Shown here one piece after another: positions 1 through 7,138 of a DNA stretch of 17,197 bases (positions are counted from its first letter, which is position 1; the number at the start of each line of letters is the position of its first letter). Made by a program: the position numbers and the translations under genes. Source of the DNA: Atopobium sp. UBA2090. Its GTDB lineage: Bacteria; Actinomycetota; Coriobacteriia; Coriobacteriales; Atopobiaceae. A model generated the notes under the pieces. The model saw only the letters and a list, made by a program, of their open reading frames with translations. It was not told the origin of the DNA and ran no database searches. The DNA lies in NCBI GenBank assembly GCA_002331575.1, contig DCZG01000074.1:4578-21774 (forward strand), read 5' to 3'.

Positions 1-1
1 C

Positions 2-673
2 GCCACGTCGCCCCGCTCCGTCGCGATCTGCGCCGGAGCCCTCGCCGTGCTGCTCCTCGTGTCGCGCCTGTCCTTCTCGACGGTCGTGCGAGGGCTGAGG
101 CCCGCGGCGGTCGTGCTCGCCTTCTCGTTTCTCGCCAACGCGATCGTCGTGACGGGGGGTTCCGACGTGACCATCCTGGGACAGGTCGGCGGCTCTGTCG
201 CGGGTGCTCTCAGGGGCACGCTCGCCGTGGCGAGAATCGCGATGTTCGTCGGCTTCGCGCTCGTGGTCTCGTCGACGACGATGCCGACCCAGGTGGCCGA
301 TGCGGCGAGCTCGCTCGCCCGGCCCCTCGGCAGGCTCGGCGTCCCCGTGGGTGACCTCGCCATGTCTGCGTCGATCGCGTTGCGCATCATCCCCATCGTC
401 TCCGACGAGTACGTGCGCATCGTGCTCGCACAGACGGCGCGAGGGGCGCGGTTCGACGAGGGGTCGCTGCGCGAGAGGCTCGCGAAGCGCGTCTCGGTTC
501 TCGTTCCGCTCGCCGTCGCCCTCTTCCGACGTGCGGACGAGCTCGCCCTCGCGATGGGGGACCGGTGCTACTCGGGAGACAGGCGCACGATCCTCGTCGG
601 TCCGATGCGTGCGGCGGACTGGGCGGTGCTCTCGGGAGGCCTCGCGCTCTGCGCGCTCGTGTGCCTCGCATAG
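2..673 (+). CDS. ecfT: EcfT, energy-coupling factor transporter transmembrane subunit (5' truncated)
   Basis: EcfT is the membrane scaffold of ECF-type importers. It couples two EcfA ATPases to a substrate-binding S component for vitamins or metal ions. The frame is open from base 2, so the true start and the first ~50 residues lie outside the window; the GTG at 47 is internal. Visible family marks are the segment ALRIIP, the first coupling-helix motif QTARGARF and the second motif in ELALAMGDRCYSG. The usual Ala-Arg-Gly of the second motif is here Asp-Arg-Cys, with the Arg kept. Several hydrophobic segments are present, including one at the C-terminus (about 614-670). truA follows 78 bases downstream, the order found widely in Gram-positives (ecfA-ecfA-ecfT-truA), so the ATPase genes are expected just upstream. 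The family call is firm; the substrate cannot be told. Confidence 0.9.
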   Translation, partial: ATSPRSVAICAGALAVLLLVSRLSFSTVVRGLRPAAVVLAFSFLANAIVVTGGSDVTILGQVGGSVAGALRGTLAVARIAMFVGFALVVSSTTMPTQVADAASSLARPLGRLGVPVGDLAMSASIALRIIPIVSDEYVRIVLAQTARGARFDEGSLRERLAKRVSVLVPLAVALFRRADELALAMGDRCYSGDRRTILVGPMRAADWAVLSGGLALCALVCLA

Positions 674-717
674 TCTGCCTCGGATGACGTGCGGCGACGG
701 AGGACCAGCGAGCCACG

Positions 718-726
718 TGCTAGACT
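718..726 (+). promoter_or_regulatory. Possible extended -10 promoter for truA
   Basis: TGCTAGACT fits an extended -10 (TGn followed by TAGACT), 25 bases before the truA start and after the ecfT stop. No convincing -35 hexamer is seen. It would give truA its own short-leader transcript in addition to readthrough from the ecf operon. This is a pattern match only. Confidence 0.35.
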
Positions 727-751
727 CCATGCAGGAAAGGGGCAGCTCACG

Positions 752-1570
752 ATGAACGAGGACCAGAGGGAAGACGGGAACGGCGCGGGAACGCTCGTCG
801 TGCGTCTCGGCTATCGCGGCGCGGGCTTCGCCGGCTTCGCCCGCCAGCCCTCCGAGCGGACCGTGGAGGGCGAGCTGTGCCGTGCGCTCGAGATCACGCT
901 TCGACGCGAGGTCGAGCTCACCTGCGCCGGTCGCACCGACGCGGGCGTCAACGCGCTCTCGCAGTACGTGAGCCTTCCCGTGACCGACGAGGAGCTCGAG
1001 CTCGACGGAGGCCGCCTCCTGCGCTCGCTCGTCGCGCTCACGCCCGATGACGTCTCGATTCGCGGGCTCTATCGGGCGGATGCCGGCTTCTCCGCGCGCT
1101 TCGACGCGACGTCCCGCAGGTATCGCTACCGCATCTCCTCGGGCGAGGCGCGCCCCGTCCTCGCCTGGGACCACGCGTGGTGGTACCGCGGACAGCTCGA
1201 CGTTGAGGCTATGGGGGAGGCCGCGGCCTGTCTCGTGGGGGAGCACGACTTCAAGAGCTTCTGCAAGGCGGTGTCGGCAGTCGACAAGCCCACGTGCAGG
1301 TTCGTCTCGTCGCTCGAGGTGACGCGCGTCGAGGAGGCCGGCGAGGGGCTCGTCGCCGTGGACGTCTGCGGCAATGCCTTCCTTCACAACATGGTCCGCA
1401 CGATCGTGGGTACACTCGTTGAGGTGGGTCGCGGTCACCGACGGCCGTCATGGGTTGCCGACGTGCTCGCTGCCTGTGACAGGTCCGCCGCCGGCCCCTG
1501 CGCTCCGGCGATGGGGCTCACCTTCGAGGGAGTGGAGTATCCGCCGTCCGCCCTCACGCCCTGGGCCTAG
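752..1570 (+). CDS. truA: TruA, tRNA pseudouridine(38-40) synthase
   Basis: TruA converts U38, U39 and U40 in the tRNA anticodon stem to pseudouridine. The protein is 272 residues, slightly longer than the usual ~245-265. The start ATG at 752 is preferred over an in-frame ATG at 689 because AGGAAAGGGG (733-742) lies at the right distance and the first 21 residues of the longer form are Arg-rich and not family-like. The catalytic Asp is residue 63 in CAGRTDAGVNALSQ. The position after GV is Asn where most family members have His. The RYRYRI segment and the C-terminal NAFLHNMVRTIVGTLVEVGR are also typical. It follows ecfT as in many Gram-positive genomes. The function call is firm. Confidence 0.96.
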   Translation: MNEDQREDGNGAGTLVVRLGYRGAGFAGFARQPSERTVEGELCRALEITLRREVELTCAGRTDAGVNALSQYVSLPVTDEELELDGGRLLRSLVALTPDDVSIRGLYRADAGFSARFDATSRRYRYRISSGEARPVLAWDHAWWYRGQLDVEAMGEAAACLVGEHDFKSFCKAVSAVDKPTCRFVSSLEVTRVEEAGEGLVAVDVCGNAFLHNMVRTIVGTLVEVGRGHRRPSWVADVLAACDRSAAGPCAPAMGLTFEGVEYPPSALTPWA

Positions 1571-1610
1571 CCCGCAACACGTGACAACTGCCGCCTCGCG
1601 CGGCTTACGT

Positions 1611-1616
1611 AAGGAT
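1611..1616 (+). promoter_or_regulatory. Ribosome binding site deciding a TTG start
   Basis: AAGGAT at 1611-1616 ends 6 bases before the TTG at 1623. The nearer ATG at 1615 is in another frame, and the in-frame GTG at 1581 has no such site, so this element selects TTG 1623. Confidence 0.55.
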
Positions 1617-1622
1617 GAGACC

Positions 1623-2543
1623 TTGGAACTCTTCGCCGGCGTTCTTCTCGACAGCGTCATCGACACCCTGGAACTCGTGCCCTTCCTCTTCCTCACCTAT
1701 CTCGCGATGGAGGCGATCGAGCATTCCGCCGGAGGTAGGATGCAGAGGGTCGTCTCCTCGTCCGGCCGGCTCGGACCCGTCGTCGGCAGCCTTCTGGGCG
1801 CGCTTCCGCAGTGCGGTTTCTCGGCGATGGCCGCCACGCTCTACTCCGGCCGCGTCGTCACGGTCGGCACGCTCGTCGCCGTGATCCTCTCCACCTCGGA
1901 CGAGCTGATCCCCGTCTGCCTGGCGCAGGGCTTCCAGCTGGGGAGACTCTCGTCGATCCTGCTGTTCAAGGTGGTCATGGGGCTCATCGTCGGGCTCGCG
2001 GTCGACGCGGTGCTGCGCGTGCTCCACCGCTCGGGCGACGGTCGCCTCCACATCCACGAGCTCTGCGTGCGCGAGCACTGCCACTGCGACGACGAGGACG
2101 ATGACGAGGACGAGGTGCCGGGCGGTCACCATCACGGCCATGGCAAGTGGGCCATCGCCCGCTCCGCGCTCGTCCACACGCTGCAGGTCACGGTCTTCAT
2201 CTTCCTCATCACGCTCGCCTGCGGGCTCGTGATGGAGGGCATGGGCACGGACGTGCTGGCAACCGCCCTGGGCGACCACCCCGTCCGCGCGACCTTCCTC
2301 GCGGCGCTCGTGGGCCTGATTCCCAACTGCGGCGCGAGCGTCGCCATCACCGAGCTCTACCTCGAGGGGGTTCTCGCCCCCGGCCCCATGATGGCAGGGC
2401 TTCTCACCTCGGGCGGACTCGGACTTCTCGTCCTCTACCGCACCAACTCGGACGTTCGGCAGAACCTCATCGTCACGGCGTTTGTCTATGCGGTGGGGGT
2501 TGTCTGCGGACTCGTCGTCGCAAGTCTTGGTATCATCTTCTAA
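1623..2543 (+). CDS. ArsP_2-type membrane permease (putative arsenic efflux / manganese transporter family)
   Basis: A 306-residue polytopic membrane protein. It resembles the family annotated as 'putative 10TM heavy-metal exporter (ArsP_2)', 'arsenic efflux protein' or 'putative manganese transporter'. The match covers the N-terminal LDSVIDTLELVPFLFLTYL, the segment PQCGFSAMAATLYSGRVVT (residues 62-80) and ILSTSDELIPV. A second, related block, PNCGASVAITELYLEG (234-249), shows that the protein is an internal duplication with one PxCG signature per half. Between the halves, about residues 143-175, is a hydrophilic loop with HIHELC, CHCDDEDDDEDE and HHHGHG, a likely metal-binding segment; such loops are common in this family. 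The start is TTG (see 1611-1616); reading further upstream runs out of frame through truA sequence. Neither the ion nor the direction of transport can be assigned from sequence. It lies 52 bases after truA and 39 before the next gene, possibly in one transcript. Confidence 0.8.
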   Translation: MELFAGVLLDSVIDTLELVPFLFLTYLAMEAIEHSAGGRMQRVVSSSGRLGPVVGSLLGALPQCGFSAMAATLYSGRVVTVGTLVAVILSTSDELIPVCLAQGFQLGRLSSILLFKVVMGLIVGLAVDAVLRVLHRSGDGRLHIHELCVREHCHCDDEDDDEDEVPGGHHHGHGKWAIARSALVHTLQVTVFIFLITLACGLVMEGMGTDVLATALGDHPVRATFLAALVGLIPNCGASVAITELYLEGVLAPGPMMAGLLTSGGLGLLVLYRTNSDVRQNLIVTAFVYAVGVVCGLVVASLGIIF

Positions 2544-2566
2544 TCACGTGCACGGCGTCATGACGT

Positions 2567-2573
2567 AGGGGAG
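2567..2573 (+). promoter_or_regulatory. Ribosome binding site choosing ATG 2583
   Basis: AGGGGAG directly abuts the ATG at 2574, too close to serve it, but is 9 bases from the in-frame ATG at 2583. The downstream ATG is therefore the better start. Confidence 0.5.
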
Positions 2574-2582
2574 ATGCGGTCA

Positions 2583-3368
2583 ATGCCAAGACAGCGCGAG
2601 CGCTTCGAGCGTACGGACGTACCCCGCGAGAATCCCAACCGCAATCTCATCGCGCTCGTCGTGATCGCCGCGGTGGCCGTGGCCATGGTGCTGCTCTGCT
2701 CAACGCTCTGGGCGCGCGTCCAGCGAGAGGTCCACCTGGGGGACAACAACCTCGAGGACGCGATCTCGGGTGTGATCGCCGCAAACTCCATCGACGGGCA
2801 TGCGGCATCCACCGACAGCTTCGACAAGGTCCTCGTCCTCACCACGAGCTCGCTCGGCGACGGCGGCTGCACGCTCTCCGGCGCCTATGCGCTCGTCGTG
2901 AACGAGACCCAGGGTACCGCCATCATGGCGACGATTCCCACCACGGTCAAGGTCACCTCGAGCGACACCGACTACACTCTCGCCGACCTCTGCTCCAAGT
3001 CGGGGACCGCGGCGATCGTCGTGCCGCTCTTCTCGGCGACGAACGTCTCCTTCGATCACGTCATCGTGACAAAGTCCTCTGTGGACGACCTGCTCACCCT
3101 TATTGCCGGCGCCTCGAGCTCATCGGCGGACGGCTTCGTCTCGGAGAACGGCTCGCTGCTTGACGCCATGACGACCGACATGAGCGCAGAGAAGATGGTT
3201 ACCCTTGCCGGCGAGCTCAAGACCCTCGGCGTCTCCAACATCGGTCGCGTCGACGCCCCGACGTACGCGGAGACCACCCAAGCGGACGATGGCACGACGA
3301 CGGACACGGGTTTCCAGCTCGTTGACATCGTGGCGCTCGAGCAGTCCGTGGGACTTCTCATCTCCTAG
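2583..3368 (+). CDS. Single-pass membrane protein with LCP (LytR-CpsA-Psr)-like extracellular domain, probably degenerate
   Basis: 261 residues: a basic cytoplasmic N-terminus (1-20), one membrane segment (about 21-43) and an extracytoplasmic part of ~215 residues. I do not recognise a close family. The order of segments does follow an LCP domain: DKVLVLTTSS (81-90) for the usual strand before the GxDxR region; AYALVVNETQGTAIMATIPT (101-120) for the 'DT-ML-sinP-t-k-sIPRD' region; and NVSFDHVIVTKSSVDDLLTL (154-173) for 'gi-idhyv-vdf-gf--lVdalGG'. The Asp and Arg residues that bind pyrophosphate in active LCP ligases (R-x-D and PRDT) are absent, IPTT replacing IPRD. If the match is real, this is a non-catalytic relative. 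LCP enzymes attach polysaccharides to peptidoglycan, which suits the glycosyltransferase genes that follow. The LCP assignment is inference; the membrane topology is clear. Confidence 0.6.
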   Translation: MPRQRERFERTDVPRENPNRNLIALVVIAAVAVAMVLLCSTLWARVQREVHLGDNNLEDAISGVIAANSIDGHAASTDSFDKVLVLTTSSLGDGGCTLSGAYALVVNETQGTAIMATIPTTVKVTSSDTDYTLADLCSKSGTAAIVVPLFSATNVSFDHVIVTKSSVDDLLTLIAGASSSSADGFVSENGSLLDAMTTDMSAEKMVTLAGELKTLGVSNIGRVDAPTYAETTQADDGTTTDTGFQLVDIVALEQSVGLLIS

Positions 3369-3470
3369 TCCGTACGCCGCCCCAACCCAACCGTCCACCC
3401 TTGACGGGTCTGTGATTCTGCTGGAATCGAAAGGCGTCTACACCCCCTCCACATGCGCTTGATTGACGAC

Positions 3471-3479
3471 TGATAACCT
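3471..3479 (+). promoter_or_regulatory. Possible extended -10 ahead of the first glycosyltransferase; rest of gap 3369-3540 unremarkable
   Basis: TGATAACCT reads as TGn plus TAACCT in the 172-base gap between the LCP-like gene and the GT2 gene. No clear -35 is present. A weak 5-bp stem (CCGTC/GACGG, about 3391-3407) is the only other structure seen in the gap. Confidence 0.3.
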
Positions 3480-3540
3480 GAACCGTGTTCGTGCGATGGG
3501 AATGAGTTCGGCTCTGCGGGGAAGGAAGTCGCTTCTTAGC

Positions 3541-4614
3541 ATGTCGGGTGCAGCGCATAACAAGCCACTCGTGTCAGTCATCGTCTCGACCCACAATGCC
3601 GAGGCGTCGATTCGGCGGGCGATCGAGAGCATCCATGGCCAGACGTATGACCACTACGAGATCGTGGCCGTTGACGACGGGTCGACCGACCGTACCTTCT
3701 CGCTGCTTTCGGCCATCGCCGACAGGGACGTGCGGATGCAGGCGCTCGCCACCTCCTCCCGCGGCACCAGGTCCGCCCTCGAACTCGCGCTCAGCCGATG
3801 CGACGGCGACTACGTCCTCGTGCTCGATCAGGACGGCTGGGCCGAGCCCGCGCTTCTCTCCGAGGGCGTGCGGATGGCCGAGGAGAACAACCTCGAGCTC
3901 GTCGTCGGGGGCTTCTCCCTCGGCGCGCATCGCAGCGGTGGGTCTCGCGATGCCGCGGTCACGGTCAACGGAGCCCAGAAGGTGTTTCTCACCCAGCACG
4001 ACTTTCGCGCTGCTGCCTGGCAGCTCTTTGACTCGGGGCAGCTCCTGCCTACGAGCGGGAAGCTCTTCTCGCGTGAGGCGATCGACGCCTACGGCGCGCG
4101 ATTTGACCCATCCTCCGCTGACGACCACTCGTTCGTGACGAGCTTCCTGCGTGACGTCGAGCGCGTGGGCGTCACGGGCACCGCCCGATACCACGTGGAG
4201 CGCTCCCTGCGGAGCGCGGCCGACGCCATCGCGGGGGAGTACGACCGCATGGAGGCGGAGCACGAGGATCTCGTCCAGCTCTATCGCCACTGGGGTCTCG
4301 AGGGGGACGCGGCGAGCATGGAGATGCTCCAGCGCCGTTACTTCGAGCGTCTCGTCGAGTGCATCGAGGACGTCTGCGCCGGGAGATACGGCATGTCCAA
4401 CGCGGAGCGGCGGCGTCTCGTGGCCACGATGATCGGCACCGACCGCGCCAAGCTCGCCGCTTCGGTCGCACGGCCGCAGAGCGGCTCGGCGAAGGCGCTC
4501 GTCTCGCCCATCCGCTCGGGCAACGTCGGCCTCACCTACGCACAGGCCTGGCTCGCCTCGCTCATGCGCAGGTACACGGGGCCGAGCAGCATCGCTCCCG
4601 ACACCTTCGTGTAG
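3541..4614 (+). CDS. Family 2 glycosyltransferase (GT-A fold)
   Basis: 357 residues. A GT2 catalytic domain fills the N-terminal half: KPLVSVIVSTHN (8-19) starts the nucleotide-binding fold, DDGSTD is at 45-50, and LDQDGW (95-100) is the DxD-type metal/sugar-nucleotide motif. GKLFSREAID and the acidic DDHSF further on match the acceptor-side region of capsule/teichoic-type GT2 enzymes. The last ~130 residues are helical and family-specific. No transmembrane segment is seen, so it probably acts at the inner face of the membrane. In-frame TTG 3463, ATG 3496 and ATG 3502 lie upstream. ATG 3541 is preferred because AAGGAAG (3522-3528) precedes it and the domain begins a few residues later, but the spacing of 12 is long, so the start is uncertain. 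It is convergent with another GT2 gene 16 bases away. Donor and acceptor cannot be inferred. Confidence 0.88.
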   Translation: MSGAAHNKPLVSVIVSTHNAEASIRRAIESIHGQTYDHYEIVAVDDGSTDRTFSLLSAIADRDVRMQALATSSRGTRSALELALSRCDGDYVLVLDQDGWAEPALLSEGVRMAEENNLELVVGGFSLGAHRSGGSRDAAVTVNGAQKVFLTQHDFRAAAWQLFDSGQLLPTSGKLFSREAIDAYGARFDPSSADDHSFVTSFLRDVERVGVTGTARYHVERSLRSAADAIAGEYDRMEAEHEDLVQLYRHWGLEGDAASMEMLQRRYFERLVECIEDVCAGRYGMSNAERRRLVATMIGTDRAKLAASVARPQSGSAKALVSPIRSGNVGLTYAQAWLASLMRRYTGPSSIAPDTFV

Positions 4615-4630
4615 GGAGCTCCACCACAGC

Positions 4631-5746
4631 CTACTTGCTCGAGGCCTTTCTCCCGCGCCCCAGACGGTCGCGGACGGTGAGGTATGCGAACGCAAGCCCG
4701 TTGGTGCGGATGCGGTAGGCGCCTTCGGAGACGAGGTGCCCGAGGTAGCCGAACTCGTCGATCCTGACCTCCGAGCGGCCGACCTTCTCGGCGAAGCTCC
4801 GCCGCGCTGCGGGGCTGATGCGGACGTCGCTGAGCACGAGGTCGGGGTCCATGCGCCGGATGCTCGCGTCGATCGCCTCCACCACGTCGGGAGTGGCTGC
4901 GCCCGACGCGCGCTCGGTGATCTGGTAGTAGTTGAAGCCTCGCAGCATGACGGCCGAGAGGACGCGCCTGTCGGTGACGCCCAGCCGCTCGACGACGTCC
5001 ATGCAGTCGTTCCACCGCGCGAGGGGAACGAGCGGGTGCTTGCTTGCGAACGCCATGGCCTCGGCGAGCCCGTTCTCGCGGTAGTCGTAGTAGGGCTTGT
5101 CCAGGTAGGCGATGCGGTCGGTCTGGCAGAGCGTCTCGTAGAGGAAGGGGTTGTCCGCCCAGCCGGCGCCGGGGACCTCGACGAAGCGAATGCCGCGCTC
5201 CTTGAGGTAGCCGGTGCGGTAGATGCCCGACCAGATGGAGGGGTGGTGGCAGAGGAGCTCGACCCCGTCGCCTATCGAGAAGGGCAGGGACGGGGGGTTG
5301 ACTCGGCCCTTGTACGCGCAGGTGACGCGTTGCGACTGACCCCCCCCGAACTCGAAGACGCGCCAGTACGGCGCGCGTATTACGTCGACGGGCTCGCCGA
5401 AGGTGTCGCCGAAGGCCACGAGGTTGCCGTACATGCCCGGCTCGAGGTAGTCGTCCGGCTCGACGATGGCTACGTAGTCACCCGTCGCGAGGTCGAGGCC
5501 CCGATTGCACGTGGCGCCGTAGCCCTCGTTGTCCTTGTCGACGACGCTGACGCGCGAGTCCTGCGCCGCGAAGGAGTGCGCGATGGCGGACGAACCGTCC
5601 GAAGAGCCGTCATTGAGGCAGATGACCTCGAGGTCGCCGAAGGTCTGCCGCAGGATGCTCGAGAGGCACTGACCGAGGTAGCGCTCGACGTTGCAGATGG
5701 GGACTATGACGGAAACCTTGTGCCTGTCGGAGAGGGTGACGTTCAC
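4631..5746 (-). CDS. Family 2 glycosyltransferase (EpsH/CapH-like)
   Basis: 371 residues. HKVSVIVPICNVERYLGQCL (9-28) is the typical GT2 opening; NDGSSD (45-50) and EPDDYLEPGMY (96-106) give the sugar-nucleotide and DxD-type sites; ADNPFLYETL is the conserved ED-like helix region. Enzymes of this kind build exopolysaccharide or wall polysaccharide repeat units. The start is GTG at 5746, with AAGGAGG (5751-5757) four bases upstream. The C-terminus is basic (RDRLGRGRKASSK) and may touch the membrane surface. It is convergent with the GT2 gene at 3541-4614 and divergent from the one at 5850. A shared promoter island lies between the divergent pair. The specific sugar is unknown. Confidence 0.9.
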   Translation of the reverse strand: MNVTLSDRHKVSVIVPICNVERYLGQCLSSILRQTFGDLEVICLNDGSSDGSSAIAHSFAAQDSRVSVVDKDNEGYGATCNRGLDLATGDYVAIVEPDDYLEPGMYGNLVAFGDTFGEPVDVIRAPYWRVFEFGGGQSQRVTCAYKGRVNPPSLPFSIGDGVELLCHHPSIWSGIYRTGYLKERGIRFVEVPGAGWADNPFLYETLCQTDRIAYLDKPYYDYRENGLAEAMAFASKHPLVPLARWNDCMDVVERLGVTDRRVLSAVMLRGFNYYQITERASGAATPDVVEAIDASIRRMDPDLVLSDVRISPAARRSFAEKVGRSEVRIDEFGYLGHLVSEGAYRIRTNGLAFAYLTVRDRLGRGRKASSK

Positions 5747-5795
5747 GTGTCCTCCTTGTCATGGCGTACGAGCGGGCGCTCGCACGGACGTACCC

Positions 5796-5801
5796 TATAA
5801 T
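5796..5801. promoter_or_regulatory. AT-rich island with -10 elements for divergent glycosyltransferase genes
   Basis: TATAAT stands at 5796-5801 on the + strand, 49 bases before the ATG at 5850. On the minus strand the overlapping TATTAT (5802-5797) lies 51 bases before the GTG at 5746, with TTCGGT (5826-5821) as a weak -35. In this GC-rich window the island stands out and is the only promoter-like sequence in the 103-base divergent gap. No good + strand -35 is seen. The overlap means the two polymerase sites could exclude each other. Confidence 0.55.
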
Positions 5802-5849
5802 ACTAGGACGCATTCGCCGAACCGAAAACCAACGACCACTGGATGGACC

Positions 5850-6842
5850 ATGAGAAGACCGGCTATCGTCATCGTGACCTTCAAGCGGCAGGAGCTGCTC
5901 GCGAACCTCTTCGGCTCGATCGAGCGTCTCGCCATGGCTCCCTGGCGCGTGGTGGTCGTCGACAACGAAGACTCAGAGCGGACGGCCGAGCTCGTGGCAG
6001 GCTTTGCCGACCGAGTCTGCGGGATTTGGGGCGACACGACCGACGACCCCGATGAGCGGGGCGGGGTTTCTCGCGTGGTCTATGCGCCGCAGGCGGAGAA
6101 CACCGGCGGGTCCGGTGGCTTCTGCGAGGGCGTGCGCATCGCGTACGAGCTCGGCGCCGAATGGTTCTGGGTCATGGACGACGACGTGGCGGTCGAACCC
6201 GACGGTCTTGACGCCCTCGACCGGTGGTGCGACCGCGCGGACGCCATCCAGGGACAGCGTCGCGACTTCGACGGCGGCGCCTTCTACTGGCAGTATCGCT
6301 TCAACACCGCACTGGCGATCTACAACCCCCTCTCGCGATCCTCGTGGAAGCCCGGCGAGGAGTACAAGGAGTGCAACGCGCTCTGCTTCGAGGGCGGGTT
6401 CTTCCGCCGCATCGTTCCCGACAAGGTCGGACTTCCCGACAAGCGCTTCTTCATCTACCTCGACGACGCGTGCTACGGGTATCTCGCAAGCAAGGTCGGC
6501 AAGGTCATTCTCATCCCCGATTTCGTGTTGAGCCGTGAGCGGGAGGTGGCCAACAAGGAGATCGGGTCGGTGCGCCAGCTCAACTCCACGTCCGACATGA
6601 CCCGCCTCTACATCACGCGGAACCGCGCGTACCTCGCGCGCTACTTCCAGCTCTACGGCGAGTACAACCCCGTGGGCTATGGATTCGGCACCTTCCTCAC
6701 CTATGCCAAGGAGATCATACGACTCATGATCGTGGATCGCGGACATCTTCGCTCCGGTATGGCCCGTCTCAACGAGGGATGGCGCGAGTCGAAGCAGATT
6801 CTGCATGACCCTACCTGGAAGCCCATGCCGCCACTCGCCTGA
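5850..6842 (+). CDS. GlfT-like family 2 glycosyltransferase
   Basis: 330 residues. PAIVIVTFKRQELLANLFGS (4-23) opens the GT-A fold. ENTGGSGGFCEGVRIA (83-98) and WFWVMDDDVAVEPDGLDAL (105-123) are the hallmarks of the galactofuranosyl-/rhamnosyltransferase branch of GT2 (GlfT1/GlfT2, WbbL-like), with D110-D112 as the metal site. FIYLDDACYGYLASKVGK supplies the second acidic pair expected in GlfT-type enzymes. The start ATG 5850 is preferred because the fold begins at residue 4; the binding site (GGATGG, 5841-5846) is weak. The TATAAT island lies upstream. It ends in TGA immediately abutting the terminal repeat of the element at 6843-7169. The exact sugar (Galf, Rha or other) is not decidable from sequence. 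Confidence 0.88.
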   Translation: MRRPAIVIVTFKRQELLANLFGSIERLAMAPWRVVVVDNEDSERTAELVAGFADRVCGIWGDTTDDPDERGGVSRVVYAPQAENTGGSGGFCEGVRIAYELGAEWFWVMDDDVAVEPDGLDALDRWCDRADAIQGQRRDFDGGAFYWQYRFNTALAIYNPLSRSSWKPGEEYKECNALCFEGGFFRRIVPDKVGLPDKRFFIYLDDACYGYLASKVGKVILIPDFVLSREREVANKEIGSVRQLNSTSDMTRLYITRNRAYLARYFQLYGEYNPVGYGFGTFLTYAKEIIRLMIVDRGHLRSGMARLNEGWRESKQILHDPTWKPMPPLA

Positions 6843-6873
6843 CCTGGAAAAGGGGACAGGTTGCTTTTCCATG
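6843..6873 (+). repeat. Left terminal inverted repeat, hairpin-forming
   Basis: Begins CCTGGAAAAGGGGACAGG. It contains a 7-bp stem (6846-6852 with 6864-6870) around an 11-base loop, and matches the reverse complement of 7139-7169 with one mismatch. Confidence 0.8.
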
Positions 6874-6898
6874 TTTCTCGGACATGGCCCTGGTGGCG

Positions 6899-6974
6899 CA
6901 CGCGTGGGTCGACGTCGTCGCGACGAATGCCGCGCACGCTGCGCTTGTCCGGTAAATCGCAGCTTACGCGTGCG
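6899..6974 (+). repeat. 76-bp direct repeat, copy 1
   Basis: Differs from copy 2 (6991-7066) at only three bases; the period is 92. The ends pair: CACGCGT at 6899-6905 with ACGCGTG near 6966-6972, extended by CG to 9 bp in this copy. Within it are the perfect 12-base palindrome TCGTCGCGACGA and the hairpin GCGCA-CGC-TGCGC, so a branched fold is possible. Confidence 0.85.
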
Positions 6975-6990
6975 GAGAAGGCCCCCGGCT

Positions 6991-7066
6991 CACGCGTGGG
7001 TCGACGTCGTCGCGACGAATGCCGCGCACGCTGCGCTTGTCCGGTGAAACTCAGCTTACGCGTGCG
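6991..7066 (+). repeat. 76-bp direct repeat, copy 2
   Basis: Second copy, 73 of 76 bases identical to 6899-6974. The outer stem (7 bp) and both inner hairpins are untouched; the three differences fall in the segment after the second hairpin. Confidence 0.85.
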
Positions 7067-7138
7067 TCGACGTTGGCCAGACACCCCGCACGTCCGTCTC
7101 GCCAGACATGCCGCCCGCCGAAAGCTCGGAAAGTCGGA

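Noticed and set aside
3391..3430. TTGACG at 3401 as a -35 promoter element
   Set aside because: No TAnnnT hexamer lies 16-18 bases downstream (GAATCG at best).
4611..4634. Bidirectional terminator between the convergent GT2 genes
   Set aside because: Only a 5-bp GTAGG/CCTAC stem around GGAGCTCC, with no U-tract on either strand. Too weak to call.
3574..4695. Minus-strand open frame of 373 codons over the first GT2 gene
   Set aside because: Antisense to a clear GT2 domain, low-complexity composition and no recognisable motif.
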